The position numbers and the translations under genes are program-made. Source: Varunaivibrio sulfuroxidans (GTDB taxonomy: Bacteria > Pseudomonadota > Alphaproteobacteria > Rhodospirillales > Magnetovibrionaceae). From it: a stretch of 64,000 nt of DNA. The stretch lies in NCBI RefSeq assembly GCF_029318635.1, contig NZ_CP119676.1, positions 2,493,001 through 2,557,000 on the forward strand, in the 5' to 3' direction. The notes under the pieces were generated by a model. The model had not been told where the DNA came from, made no database searches, and worked only from the letters and a program-made list of their open reading frames with translations. Below are positions 1 through 8,218 of this stretch, piece after piece (the stretch's first letter is position 1; each line of letters begins with the position of its first letter).

Positions 1-1
1 T

Positions 2-1657
2 AACGCGGCGGATTTCGGCGATCTACTGCTTCATTGCGTGACCATATTTCAGGCCGCGCCCGATGTTCTGGCGCGCTATCAAGAGCGGTTCCGCTACATC
101 CTGGTCGATGAATACCAGGACACCAACGTCGCCCAGTATCTATGGCTACGCCTGCTTGCGCAGAAGCACAAAAATATTTGCTGCGTCGGCGATGACGATC
201 AGTCGATTTATTCGTGGCGGGGCGCCGAGGTCGGCAATATTCTGCGCTTCGAGAAGGATTTTCCGGGCGCCGTGATTATCCGTCTGGAACGCAATTACCG
301 ATCGACGCCGCATATCTTGGCGGCGGCGTCGGGCCTGATCGCACACAACCAGGGACGCTTGGGAAAGACCTTGTGGACCGATCTTGACGGCGGCGAGAAA
401 GTCCGTGTGCGGGGTGTCTGGGACAGTCCCCAGGAAGCCCGCGCCATCGGCGATGAGATGGAGACCCTCCACCGCCGGGGCGACCCCCTCAGTTCGATGG
501 CGGTGCTGGTGCGCACAGGCGCGCAGACCCGCGAACTGGAAGAATGCCTAATAACCATGGGCATCGCTTACCGTGTGGTCGGGGGATTGCGCTTTTATGA
601 ACGCCAGGAAATTCGCGATGTGGTGGCGTATCTGCGCGTGATCGCCCAACCCGACGACGACCTAGCGTTCATGCGCATCGTCAACCTTCCCAAAAGAGGG
701 CTGGGCGAGGCGTCCCTGCGCGATGTCCACCTGTACGCCCGCGCCCAGGGCATTTCCCTGTATCGAGCGGCCGGACGCTTGGTCGAAACCGACGAATTGC
801 GCCCCGCCGCCCGGCGCGCCCTGGGTGCGCTGATCGCGCACTTCGAAGCCTGGCGCGGGCGGAGCGCCGAAATCAAACTGGCGGAACTGCTCGATCAGGT
901 GTTGAACGGTTCGGGATATCTGCAGATGTGGCGCGAGGACAAGGCGCTGGACGCCCCGGGCCGAGTCGAAAACCTAAAGGAATTAACGGTCGGGATCGAG
1001 CCGTTCGAGACTTTGGAAATGTTTCTCGAGCACGTCGCCCTGGTGATGGAGAACGAAACCGCGAGCGAGGACGACAAAGTCACCTTGATGACGCTGCACG
1101 GCGCGAAAGGCCTGGAGTTCGACACCGTTTTCATGCCCGGCTGGGAAGAGGGCCTGTTCCCGCATCAGCGCGCGCTGGACGAAACCGGAACCCGGGGGCT
1201 CGAAGAGGAACGCCGTCTGGCCTACGTCGGCTTGACCCGCGCGCGTCAACGCGCGGTGATTTTATTCGCCGCCAACCGGCGTATTTTTGGGCAATGGAAA
1301 AGTGCGCTGCCGTCGCGGTTTCTCGAAGAATTGCCCGGGGAGCATGTCGAGCGCATCGTCGAGACGGGACTGTACGGCAACGCGGGGATCAACGCCGGGT
1401 CGGGTGGACCGGGGGTTCCCGTGGCGTTTCCCGCCAGATTGCGCGCGGCCCCCCGTACCGGGCAGGAAGCGTCGCGGCGGCGGACGCAAGGCGCGGACGA
1501 CGATGCGCCGTTCGGTGTTGGAGTGCGGGTGTTTCATCAAAAATTCGGTTACGGTCGCGTGCGCGCCGTTGACGGCGATAAACTGGAGATCGCCTTCGAT
1601 AAAGCGGGCGTCAAAAAGGTCATGACCTCCTTTATACGCCCCGCCGACGCACTTTAA
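2..1657 (+). CDS. uvrD: UvrD/PcrA-type ATP-dependent DNA helicase, 5' end outside window
   Basis: Superfamily 1A 3'-5' DNA helicase, which unwinds DNA in nucleotide excision and mismatch repair. The reading frame is open from the window edge, so the Walker A motif and domain 1A are missing here. Visible motifs in order are LVDEYQDTN (Walker B/motif II), VGDDDQSIYSWRGA (III), LERNYRS (IV), TLHGAKGLEFDTVF (V) and EERRLAYVGLTRARQ (VI). The C-terminus has a basic linker and the Tudor-like tail (VFHQKFGYGRV ... KVMTSFI) typical of PcrA/UvrD. Family members are about 700-780 residues, so roughly 200 residues lie upstream. PcrA and UvrD cannot be told apart from this fragment. Confidence 0.95.
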   Translation, partial: NAADFGDLLLHCVTIFQAAPDVLARYQERFRYILVDEYQDTNVAQYLWLRLLAQKHKNICCVGDDDQSIYSWRGAEVGNILRFEKDFPGAVIIRLERNYRSTPHILAAASGLIAHNQGRLGKTLWTDLDGGEKVRVRGVWDSPQEARAIGDEMETLHRRGDPLSSMAVLVRTGAQTRELEECLITMGIAYRVVGGLRFYERQEIRDVVAYLRVIAQPDDDLAFMRIVNLPKRGLGEASLRDVHLYARAQGISLYRAAGRLVETDELRPAARRALGALIAHFEAWRGRSAEIKLAELLDQVLNGSGYLQMWREDKALDAPGRVENLKELTVGIEPFETLEMFLEHVALVMENETASEDDKVTLMTLHGAKGLEFDTVFMPGWEEGLFPHQRALDETGTRGLEEERRLAYVGLTRARQRAVILFAANRRIFGQWKSALPSRFLEELPGEHVERIVETGLYGNAGINAGSGGPGVPVAFPARLRAAPRTGQEASRRRTQGADDDAPFGVGVRVFHQKFGYGRVRAVDGDKLEIAFDKAGVKKVMTSFIRPADAL

Positions 1658-1773
1658 GGTCGCGCAATTCTTTTTTCTCGTTTCATAGGGACGGCTATCG
1701 GAGGGGCGGTTATCGGATAAAGTTTCGCCCCCCCGTTTCAGGTTGGAGCCGCGTTCAGAACGGCGCCGAGGCG

Positions 1774-1821
1774 AAAAAACGTGTCTCCAGGGAAGCCTTG
1801 GGCGGCAACCTTGGAAACACG
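1774..1821 (-). terminator. Rho-independent terminator of the small-peptide gene
   Basis: On the minus strand the arms CGTGTTTCCA and TGGAGACACG pair over 10 bp (one G-U), with a 22-nt loop, followed directly by six T. The T-run is on the minus strand only, so it terminates leftward transcription. The only leftward gene upstream of it is the 27-codon ORF at 1910-1993. Confidence 0.75.
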
Positions 1822-1833
1822 ATAGCAGGACTT

Positions 1834-1867
1834 CCCCTCAGTTTTATGCCCCCCTCGGTTTTACGCC
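1834..1867. repeat. 17-bp tandem repeat, two copies
   Basis: CCCCTCAGTTTTATGCC is followed directly by CCCCTCGGTTTTACGCC, differing at 2 of 17 positions. The pair lies between the small-peptide gene and its terminator and would be part of the 3' untranslated RNA. Confidence 0.7.
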
Positions 1868-1909
1868 CCGAGAAAAGACGCGCCGGATCCGGATGAAGAG
1901 GTCCTGACC

Positions 1910-1993
1910 CTAATAAAAGACAGCGACAAATACCGCCATCGCGAGCAACCCAACCATGGGGAGACCGTACTTATCTAGCATCTCAGACATCAT
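1910..1993 (-). CDS. 27-residue single-span membrane peptide, unknown function
   Basis: A very short ORF that begins with two ATG codons (1993-1988) and ends in TAG. It is preceded by AGGAGGGT at an ideal Shine-Dalgarno distance. The product has a short acidic/polar N-terminus (MMSEMLDKYG) and then one hydrophobic helix (LPMVGLLAMAVFVAVFY), as expected for a single-pass inner-membrane microprotein. A sigma70-like promoter lies 43 bp upstream and an intrinsic terminator lies downstream, so it forms a complete monocistronic unit of about 250 nt between two rightward genes. I do not recognise the family. Small subunits of transporters and oxidases have this architecture, but none is encoded next to it. 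The alternative is that the transcript acts as a small RNA. Confidence 0.65.
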   Translation of the reverse strand: MMSEMLDKYGLPMVGLLAMAVFVAVFY

Positions 1994-2035
1994 TACACCC
2001 TCCTGTATACATTATTAGTGTTTTTAACCGCAGTA

Positions 2036-2065
2036 ATTGTAGCATAACTTAATGTTTGCACGCAA
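2036..2065 (-). promoter_or_regulatory. Sigma70-like promoter for the small-peptide gene
   Basis: The minus strand reads TTGCGT, 18 bp, TACAAT (5 of 6 matches to the -10 consensus). Transcription would start near 2028, giving a leader of about 35 nt that contains the strong ribosome binding site. Confidence 0.55.
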
Positions 2066-2268
2066 ATCATGGCTGTTAGTATTAGAGTTTTTGTATATTC
2101 AACTTTAGTAATATTTTAGTATTTTGTTCTAAAATGAAAAACGTGCATTTGTTGCGTTGGTTGGCCGGCCTTATTGATCAAATGAAAAAAACAAACGTAT
2201 TTTTTTATTTTAATTTTTTGTGTGAAGGGCATTGACGGGCAGATAAAGCTCACGCATACCGGAGGGGA
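2066..2268. other. AT-rich intergenic segment upstream of prmA
   Basis: Markedly richer in A/T than the rest of the window, with runs of T and A around 2185-2220 and an 8-bp palindrome TTGATCAA near 2174. It should hold the prmA promoter, but I cannot assign a convincing -35/-10 pair. A long leftward ORF overlapping this segment is the antisense shadow of prmA. Confidence 0.5.
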
Positions 2269-3243
2269 ATGGCCCACGCACAAGCACAGAAAGTATGGCG
2301 GGTCGAGATTCGCGTGCCGCGCGATGTCGTCGCCCAGTTTGAAGGCGCGCTCGAGCCCTATTGTCAGGTAATTACCTGGTACGTCGAGGACGATGCCGCT
2401 TCCTGGCGTATGGAGGGATTTTGCGCCGACGCGCCCTCCGACGACGCCCTTGCCGCGGCGTTGAGCCGGGCGGCGAAGGCGAATGCCGTGCCCTGTCCGG
2501 CGTTTGCCGTGCAATGCCAGCAAAGCGACGACTGGGTCGCGGAAAATCAAAAACAGTTTCCACCGTTTTCCGTCGGGCGATTTTTTATCCACGGCACGCA
2601 TTTTGACGCCGCCGCTCCGGTTGGAAAAATGGCGATGTGCATAAATCCGGGGGCGGCGTTCGGATCCGGCCAACATGCGACGACGGCGGGATGCCTGCGC
2701 GCCTTGGACGATCTGGCCAAAGAACGCAAGTTCGCTCGTCCGCTGGATATGGGGTGCGGTTCGGGTATCTTGGCGATGGCGATGGCGCGGTTATGGCGGG
2801 TGCGGGTTATCGCCGTCGATATCGATCCCATCGCCATTCCCGTTACCGTGGAAAACGCCGGGCGCAATGCTCTCGGGCGCTACGTGCGCGCCTTTCAAAG
2901 CCATGGGTATCGTTCTCGTGGCGTTTGCCGAGGCGGCCCTTACGACCTTATCGTATCGAATATTCTGGCGCGGCCTTTAATGAAGATGGCCAACGCGTTA
3001 GAGTGCCATCTAGCGCCGGGAGGCGTGGCTGTTTTATCCGGGCTTTTGGAGCGCGACACGTCCCGTGTTTTGGAAGCCTATCGCAGGCGGGGGCTCTTTT
3101 TAATGAGAAAAATCAGCATGGATGGATGGGACACCCTGGTTTTATCGCGTCCGGGCGGGGCGCCGTGGGGCCGCCCCTCTCCGCCGGGCGCATGCCCCCG
3201 CCCGGACGGATCGTTTAGGGCGTCAATCCCCGGGAAAAAGTGA
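2269..3243 (+). CDS. prmA: Ribosomal protein L11 methyltransferase
   Basis: SAM-dependent methyltransferase that trimethylates lysines and the N-terminus of ribosomal protein L11. The N-terminal substrate-binding domain (about residues 1-105) precedes the Rossmann domain. The SAM motif LDMGCGSGILAMAMA is near residue 162, the acidic motif VIAVDID follows, and the PrmA signature VSNILARPLM is near 228. GSGQHATT just before motif I is also typical. The start is set by CCGGAGGGG 4 nt upstream. At 324 residues it is slightly long because of a proline/glycine-rich tail of about 30 residues. The next gene begins 12 bp downstream. Confidence 0.93.
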   Translation: MAHAQAQKVWRVEIRVPRDVVAQFEGALEPYCQVITWYVEDDAASWRMEGFCADAPSDDALAAALSRAAKANAVPCPAFAVQCQQSDDWVAENQKQFPPFSVGRFFIHGTHFDAAAPVGKMAMCINPGAAFGSGQHATTAGCLRALDDLAKERKFARPLDMGCGSGILAMAMARLWRVRVIAVDIDPIAIPVTVENAGRNALGRYVRAFQSHGYRSRGVCRGGPYDLIVSNILARPLMKMANALECHLAPGGVAVLSGLLERDTSRVLEAYRRRGLFLMRKISMDGWDTLVLSRPGGAPWGRPSPPGACPRPDGSFRASIPGKK

Positions 3244-3255
3244 AAAGCGCAGGAC

Positions 3256-6200
3256 ATGCACGAGCGTCAGGACATGCATTTTCTGATTATCTCCGCGCAA
3301 CCGGAAACGGTCGCGAGAGTCAAGGACGCCTTGGGGTGGATGGCCGAGGGTGGCGTGCGCACGGCGCACAGTCTGGGCGAGGCGCTGGATATCCTCAAAG
3401 GGCGCGACGCCGACACAATCGGTGGGTTGATCGTCGATCCCAAGTTTGCCGATCGCGCGCCCGATGAAGGATTGATCGAACTGCGCCGGGTGGCTCCAAA
3501 AAAAATGCTCCTGGCGATTTTGCGGGCGGGCGGGGTGCGCATCGCGCCCAAGCCGATGTCGGCGGTGATCGACCATGTTTTGGATATGGATGGCCTTACT
3601 CATGAAAAAATGGTGTGGGCCGTCCAATTCGCCGAGCACAGGCGTAAAAAATCCGACGTGCGTCTGCGCAACTCTCGGCGCTATCGCCACTTCACCCTGG
3701 CATCGACAGATTGGCTGTGGGAGATGGATAGCGAGCTACGGTTCAGCTATCTCTCGCCACATTTCGAGGCGGCGACGGGGTTGCAAACCAGCGCGGTGAT
3801 CGGCCTATCGCGCCCCGATCTGATTCGCTCTGTGCGCGAACCGGGGGCTTACGAAGCCCATCTTGAGCAATTGCGTAAACACGAACCCTTCAGCAATTTT
3901 CAATATGTGACCGAAATTGCCGATGGCAAGGAGGCGGTTTTTGAATTGAGCGGGGTTCCCGTATTCTCCAGCGACGGTTCTTTCGAAGGTTACCGGGGGA
4001 CCGGCGCCAATGTCACCGAACGCATTCGGGCCGAGGAGCGGGAGCGGGAAAACGCGGAAAACCTGCGGGCGTTTCTCAATGCGACCCCGGATCCCGCGGC
4101 CCTGATCGATCTCGATTTCAAGGTTCTGCTCGTCAACGACGCGATGGCGCGCTGGCGGCAAAAACCTGCCCAAGCTATTCTTGGAGAGACTTTTTTCGAT
4201 CACCCCCAGGCAAAGCTAAACCGGCAGCGTCTGTCGTGGATTCGTGAGGTGATCGCCCGGCGCAACCCGGTCAAAGGGGTGGTGACGGTGCGCGGGGCGT
4301 GGTTCGAGGATAACTACTATCCGGTTTTCGATGACACCGGAAAGGTTACGCGGATCGCCATCTACGCACGTAATATTTCCGCCGAACGCGCGGCATTGGA
4401 GGATTTGCGCCGTTCGGAAATGCGCTTCACCAAGGCCTTCATGGCCAGTCCCAATCTGATGGTGATTTCGACACTGAAGGACGGCGTGCATTTCGATGTC
4501 AATGACGCCTGGATCAATACGCTAGGGTACAGCCGGGAAGAGGCGCTTGGCCACACCGCCCAGGAAATCGGCGTTTGGCCCAGTCTCGGAGAACGTGAAC
4601 GCTTCGTTCAGGCCTTTCACGCCAACCAGGGCGCATTTCGCGACTTGGAGGTGCAATTTTGCTGCAAATCCGGGGAAATTCGAGATTTCTTGCTGTCGGG
4701 TGAAAAAATCAATCTCGACGATAGCGAAGACGATCTCGTTCTTCTGGTCGCACACGATATCACGGAACGCAAAAGGGTCGAAAAACAACTGCGCCTAGGC
4801 GCGACGGTTTACGATAATACAACCGAAGCGATCATGGTTAGCGACAGCGACAATAACATCATCGACGTCAACCCGGCTTTCACCACGATCACCGGTTACA
4901 GTCGCGAGGAAGGCATCGGCCGCAAGCCGAGCATGCTTCAGTCCGGGCGTCACGACAAAGCCTTCTACGAGGCGATGTGGACGACGCTTCTTGCGCAGGG
5001 CAATTGGCAGGGCGAGGTCTGGAACCGGCGTAAAAACGGCGAACTCTATCCCGAATGGCTGTCCATTTCGGTGATCGAAAACGGCGCGGGCGCGGTCGAT
5101 AGTTATGTCGCCTTGTTCAGCGACATCAGCAAGCTCAAACAGGATGAAGAGCGTATTCGTTATCAGGCCAATTACGACGCCTTGACGGGGTTGCCCAACC
5201 GAACGTTGTTCATGGACAGGCTGTGGCAGACCTTGGAGATTTCGCGCCGGGAAAATCGCATGGCGGCGCTGATGTTCATCGACTTGGACCACTTCAAGCT
5301 GATTAACGACACTCTGGGTCATGCCGCCGGCGACATGCTGTTGCAGGAGGTCTCGCGCCGTTTGACCAACTGCGTGCGCGGCGAGGATACGGTGTCGCGT
5401 CTGGGCGGTGACGAATTCACCATCACGCTGCCGTCGATCGCCAAGGAGATGGCGGCGACAGTGGTTTCGGGCAAGGTTCTCGCCGCCCTGAGCGAGCCGC
5501 TGTTCATCGACGGCGCCGAGGTGCATGTTACGGCCAGCATCGGCATTACGCTGTTTCCTCGCGATGGCGACACCCCCGAGGAGTTGCTCAAAAACGCCGA
5601 CGCCGCGATGTATCGGGCCAAGGACGTGGGACGCAACACCTACCAGTTTTTTACGATGGAACTGCAAGAGCAGGTGCTCGAACGGATGCTTCTCGAGCGC
5701 GAGATGCGTCATGCCATCACCCGCGATGAACTCGAACTGTACTATCAACCCCTGGTCTGCGTGCAGCGGGGCAGGGTCATCGGGGCCGAGGTGTTGTTGC
5801 GCTGGAACCATGCCGTGCGCGGCCAGATCGCGCCCGCCGATTTCATTCCCCTCGCCGAGGAGACCGGGCTGATCGTCGATATTGGGAAGTGGGTTCTGGA
5901 GCAGGCTTGCGCCAGGCTTGCACGATGGAACGAGGAGGGCATCGCCCCCGACAAACTGGCGATCAATTTGTCGGTGCGTCAGTTCAAGCAAGGCAACCTC
6001 TTGGAAATTATCCAGGACGTCATGGAAAGGCACAGCGTCGGTGGGCACCTTTTGGAAATGGAAATCACCGAATCCCTGCTTGCCGACGACTCCACAAATA
6101 TCATGGGGACCTTGAAAGCCTTGCGCGGAATGGGCGTGCAGTTGTCGATCGACGATTTCGGCACCGGCTATTCGTCGTTCGCCTATTTGAAGATGTTTCC

Positions 6201-6507
6201 CATCGACACCATAAAAATCGACAGAGCCTTCATCTGCGACATGACGGAAAAAGAGGAGAGCGCCTCGATCGTGCGGGCGATCATCGCCATGTCGCACAGC
6301 CTTAATCTGAAGGTCGTCGGCGAGGGGGTCGAGCATCTGACGCAATTCGACTTCCTGCGTGAATTGGGTTGCGATCTTGCGCAGGGGTATTATCTGGGAC
6401 GACCAATGTGCGCGGTCGATTTCGAGGCCTCGCTGCGCAGCCCGACCCTCGATTGCGTCGGGGATAAAAACCGCGTGCGCGCGGCCGAGGGGAACGCCGA
6501 CACTTAA
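3256..6507 (+). CDS. Multi-PAS GGDEF-EAL cyclic-di-GMP signalling protein
   Basis: A 1083-residue soluble sensor protein. Residues 1-130 resemble a degenerate receiver-like domain without an obvious phospho-acceptor. Four PAS domains follow at about 140-257, 265-380, 383-513 and 514-638, then GGDEF (RLGGDEF, residues 717-721) and EAL. The GGDEF signature is intact, so diguanylate cyclase activity is possible. The EAL signature reads EVL (residue 845 onward), a variant found in active phosphodiesterases. The other metal and catalytic motifs NLSVRQF, EITES, DDFGTGYSS, KID and GEGVE are all present. There is no membrane segment. Start may be ATG 3256 or ATG 3274; neither has a strong Shine-Dalgarno. 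Probably co-transcribed with prmA. Confidence 0.93.
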   Translation: MHERQDMHFLIISAQPETVARVKDALGWMAEGGVRTAHSLGEALDILKGRDADTIGGLIVDPKFADRAPDEGLIELRRVAPKKMLLAILRAGGVRIAPKPMSAVIDHVLDMDGLTHEKMVWAVQFAEHRRKKSDVRLRNSRRYRHFTLASTDWLWEMDSELRFSYLSPHFEAATGLQTSAVIGLSRPDLIRSVREPGAYEAHLEQLRKHEPFSNFQYVTEIADGKEAVFELSGVPVFSSDGSFEGYRGTGANVTERIRAEERERENAENLRAFLNATPDPAALIDLDFKVLLVNDAMARWRQKPAQAILGETFFDHPQAKLNRQRLSWIREVIARRNPVKGVVTVRGAWFEDNYYPVFDDTGKVTRIAIYARNISAERAALEDLRRSEMRFTKAFMASPNLMVISTLKDGVHFDVNDAWINTLGYSREEALGHTAQEIGVWPSLGERERFVQAFHANQGAFRDLEVQFCCKSGEIRDFLLSGEKINLDDSEDDLVLLVAHDITERKRVEKQLRLGATVYDNTTEAIMVSDSDNNIIDVNPAFTTITGYSREEGIGRKPSMLQSGRHDKAFYEAMWTTLLAQGNWQGEVWNRRKNGELYPEWLSISVIENGAGAVDSYVALFSDISKLKQDEERIRYQANYDALTGLPNRTLFMDRLWQTLEISRRENRMAALMFIDLDHFKLINDTLGHAAGDMLLQEVSRRLTNCVRGEDTVSRLGGDEFTITLPSIAKEMAATVVSGKVLAALSEPLFIDGAEVHVTASIGITLFPRDGDTPEELLKNADAAMYRAKDVGRNTYQFFTMELQEQVLERMLLEREMRHAITRDELELYYQPLVCVQRGRVIGAEVLLRWNHAVRGQIAPADFIPLAEETGLIVDIGKWVLEQACARLARWNEEGIAPDKLAINLSVRQFKQGNLLEIIQDVMERHSVGGHLLEMEITESLLADDSTNIMGTLKALRGMGVQLSIDDFGTGYSSFAYLKMFPIDTIKIDRAFICDMTEKEESASIVRAIIAMSHSLNLKVVGEGVEHLTQFDFLRELGCDLAQGYYLGRPMCAVDFEASLRSPTLDCVGDKNRVRAAEGNADT

Positions 6508-6589
6508 GCCGAGCGAAAAAGCGCCCCGCGAAAAAACAGTCGAAAACCAAAGGGTGCGCCCTTAACGGGCGTGCCGTTTCCGTCGGACG

Positions 6590-6934
6590 TTACCCGGAGC
6601 GACGCAGTGAGGCATCGAGAAATTGCGACGGAACATAGCGCTGTTGGGGCGTTCGGATGTCCTCGGTCGGGTATTCGTCGCCCTGGGGCGCGTCGTGCTC
6701 TTCGGCGGCGTGGCGGCTTTTTCGTTCCAGGGCGATAAGCGTTTCTTGGCGGCGGCGGTATTGGCGACGAAGGGCGCCGGTTTCGCTTTCAAGCCTGGTG
6801 ATGCGCTGGGACGCCTTGAACATTTGCGCTTCGAGATGCAGACACCTCTGGCTTAGGCGGCGCATGGCCTCGCTGCTGACCAGCAATGCGCTAAGGCCGA
6901 TAAGAAATCCGAATAAAGCAATGATTTCAACCAT
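6590..6934 (-). CDS. Membrane-anchored coiled-coil protein, unknown function
   Basis: A 114-residue protein with one N-terminal transmembrane helix (about residues 3-20, IIALFGFLIGLSALLV), then a basic heptad-rich coiled coil (about 25-75) and a polar tail with several acidic residues. The topology suggests a bitopic inner-membrane protein with a cytoplasmic coiled coil. I do not recognise a family. The start ATG 6934 is chosen because the hydrophobic segment begins there; the same frame runs further upstream into the azlD/azlC region without coding character. It converges with the GGDEF-EAL gene. Confidence 0.6.
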   Translation of the reverse strand: MVEIIALFGFLIGLSALLVSSEAMRRLSQRCLHLEAQMFKASQRITRLESETGALRRQYRRRQETLIALERKSRHAAEEHDAPQGDEYPTEDIRTPQQRYVPSQFLDASLRRSG

Positions 6935-7053
6935 TTCTCTCAGCTTTGCTTTCTGCGTTACTGTCCGAACGCCCCGCGGCATACTCGACGATAAGACGCA
7001 ATTCGTCAAAAAAGTAAAGATTTCGGAAAGGTCGTTAGGCTTGTAATCCCGGC

Positions 7054-7383
7054 TTACCACAACACATAAACAAAGACCCCAACCCCGATGGTCAGGCTTA
7101 GCAAAAGATTTCCGCGCGACACGGCGAAAACGATAAAGGCGATCGCGGCCGTGCCCAGGCGCGTTCCCAATCCCGTGGACGCCAGCGCGCCCATGGGGAA
7201 CAAAATCATGCGGACGATCAGCGCCGCCAACAAGGCGTAGGTGACGCACGATACCCACGCGAAGGCCGCCGATTGGGGGGAAATGCGTCCCGACAGCGCG
7301 GCGCCCAAAAAGCGAGAGGCGTAGGTCGCCAACGCGCTGCACGCCAGCACGATCCACGGCCAATGGTCGTTCAAGGCGATCAT
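7054..7383 (-). CDS. azlD: AzlD-family branched-chain amino acid export subunit
   Basis: A 109-residue integral membrane protein with four hydrophobic segments, matching the small AzlD partner of AzlC (YgaZ/YgaH-type L-valine exporters). The characteristic ATYASRFLGAALSGRI stretch is near residue 20. Its ATG overlaps the azlC stop in an ATGA arrangement, indicating translational coupling. The longer ORF upstream of this ATG is azlC read in another frame. Confidence 0.85.
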   Translation of the reverse strand: MIALNDHWPWIVLACSALATYASRFLGAALSGRISPQSAAFAWVSCVTYALLAALIVRMILFPMGALASTGLGTRLGTAAIAFIVFAVSRGNLLLSLTIGVGVFVYVLW

Positions 7384-8147
7384 GCGTCGTCCGCCTTGGC
7401 GGCGGAACGGGTCCGCGGACCCCTTGCGGGTAACGCGCGATCCACCGCGAAGGCCAAGGTACCCGCGCCCAGTCCGGCGATGAGAAGGCTCCAATCGGGG
7501 ATGATTTTATAAAGCACGGGCCCGCTAAGCGCACCTAGGAGGAGCGATAAAATTCGCCCGCGATGGCGTAGGTCCTGCGTGAACAACAAGGCGAAATACA
7601 ACGGATTGAGAAACATCAGGCCCAGCGAAACCGGCAGGGGAACCGATCGTGACAGATAAAACCCGAAGACGAAGGCGAATTGAGACACCCCCCACAACAA
7701 CAGCGCGAAACCGGCGAAATAAGGCAAGCGTTGCTCGCGCGGAAGCGTGGGGTTGCGGCGCATGGCTCCAATCCATCCCGTCGCGGCGACGAGATGGGCG
7801 AGCGGATAATAGACCCATTTCGGGGTGGTTGGATTGCGGATTATCGGAAATAGGGTCACCGTCAGGGGTAAAAGTCGGGCATTGGTCAGCCCCACCGCGA
7901 GAACGATGACGAACAGCGACGCTCCGGCGTGATACAGTTCGACCATCGCGATTTGCCCGGGCAGGGCCCATGTGGTGATGGTCGAAAACAGGCCGTGCCA
8001 GATCGTCCAGCCATCTTCCTGCATCAACGATCCAAAGCCTACCATGCTTGCGCCAAGGACGATCGCGGGGGTGCCCAGGGCATCGCGTAGGCCGCCCCAA
8101 AAGGCGTTCTTAATCGTGGCGTAGGGGTGCAGGGGTGCGTGCGTCAT
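7380..8147 (-). CDS. azlC: AzlC-family branched-chain amino acid permease
   Basis: A 255-residue inner-membrane protein with multiple hydrophobic helices and the AzlC-type N-terminal region (GLRDALGTPAIVLGASMVGFG). AzlC and AzlD homologues form a two-subunit exporter of branched-chain amino acids. The gene lies directly upstream of azlD with a 4-bp overlap. Its C-terminus has a short arginine-rich cytoplasmic tail. No regulator gene lies next to it. Confidence 0.87.
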   Translation of the reverse strand: MTHAPLHPYATIKNAFWGGLRDALGTPAIVLGASMVGFGSLMQEDGWTIWHGLFSTITTWALPGQIAMVELYHAGASLFVIVLAVGLTNARLLPLTVTLFPIIRNPTTPKWVYYPLAHLVAATGWIGAMRRNPTLPREQRLPYFAGFALLLWGVSQFAFVFGFYLSRSVPLPVSLGLMFLNPLYFALLFTQDLRHRGRILSLLLGALSGPVLYKIIPDWSLLIAGLGAGTLAFAVDRALPARGPRTRSAAKADDA

Positions 8148-8218
8148 GTCTCATGATTACTGGATTTCATCTTCTTTGAAAACGCCGCAATTGTTGCAGG
8201 ACAATGCCAGCTCTCCAT

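Noticed and set aside
2116-2676. 186-residue leftward ORF over the prmA 5' end
   Set aside because: Antisense shadow of prmA and its AT-rich leader; composition and content give no protein features.
4795-6345. 516-residue leftward ORF
   Set aside because: Lies wholly antisense to the PAS-GGDEF-EAL gene, whose motifs are unmistakable; His/Arg/Gln-rich shadow composition.
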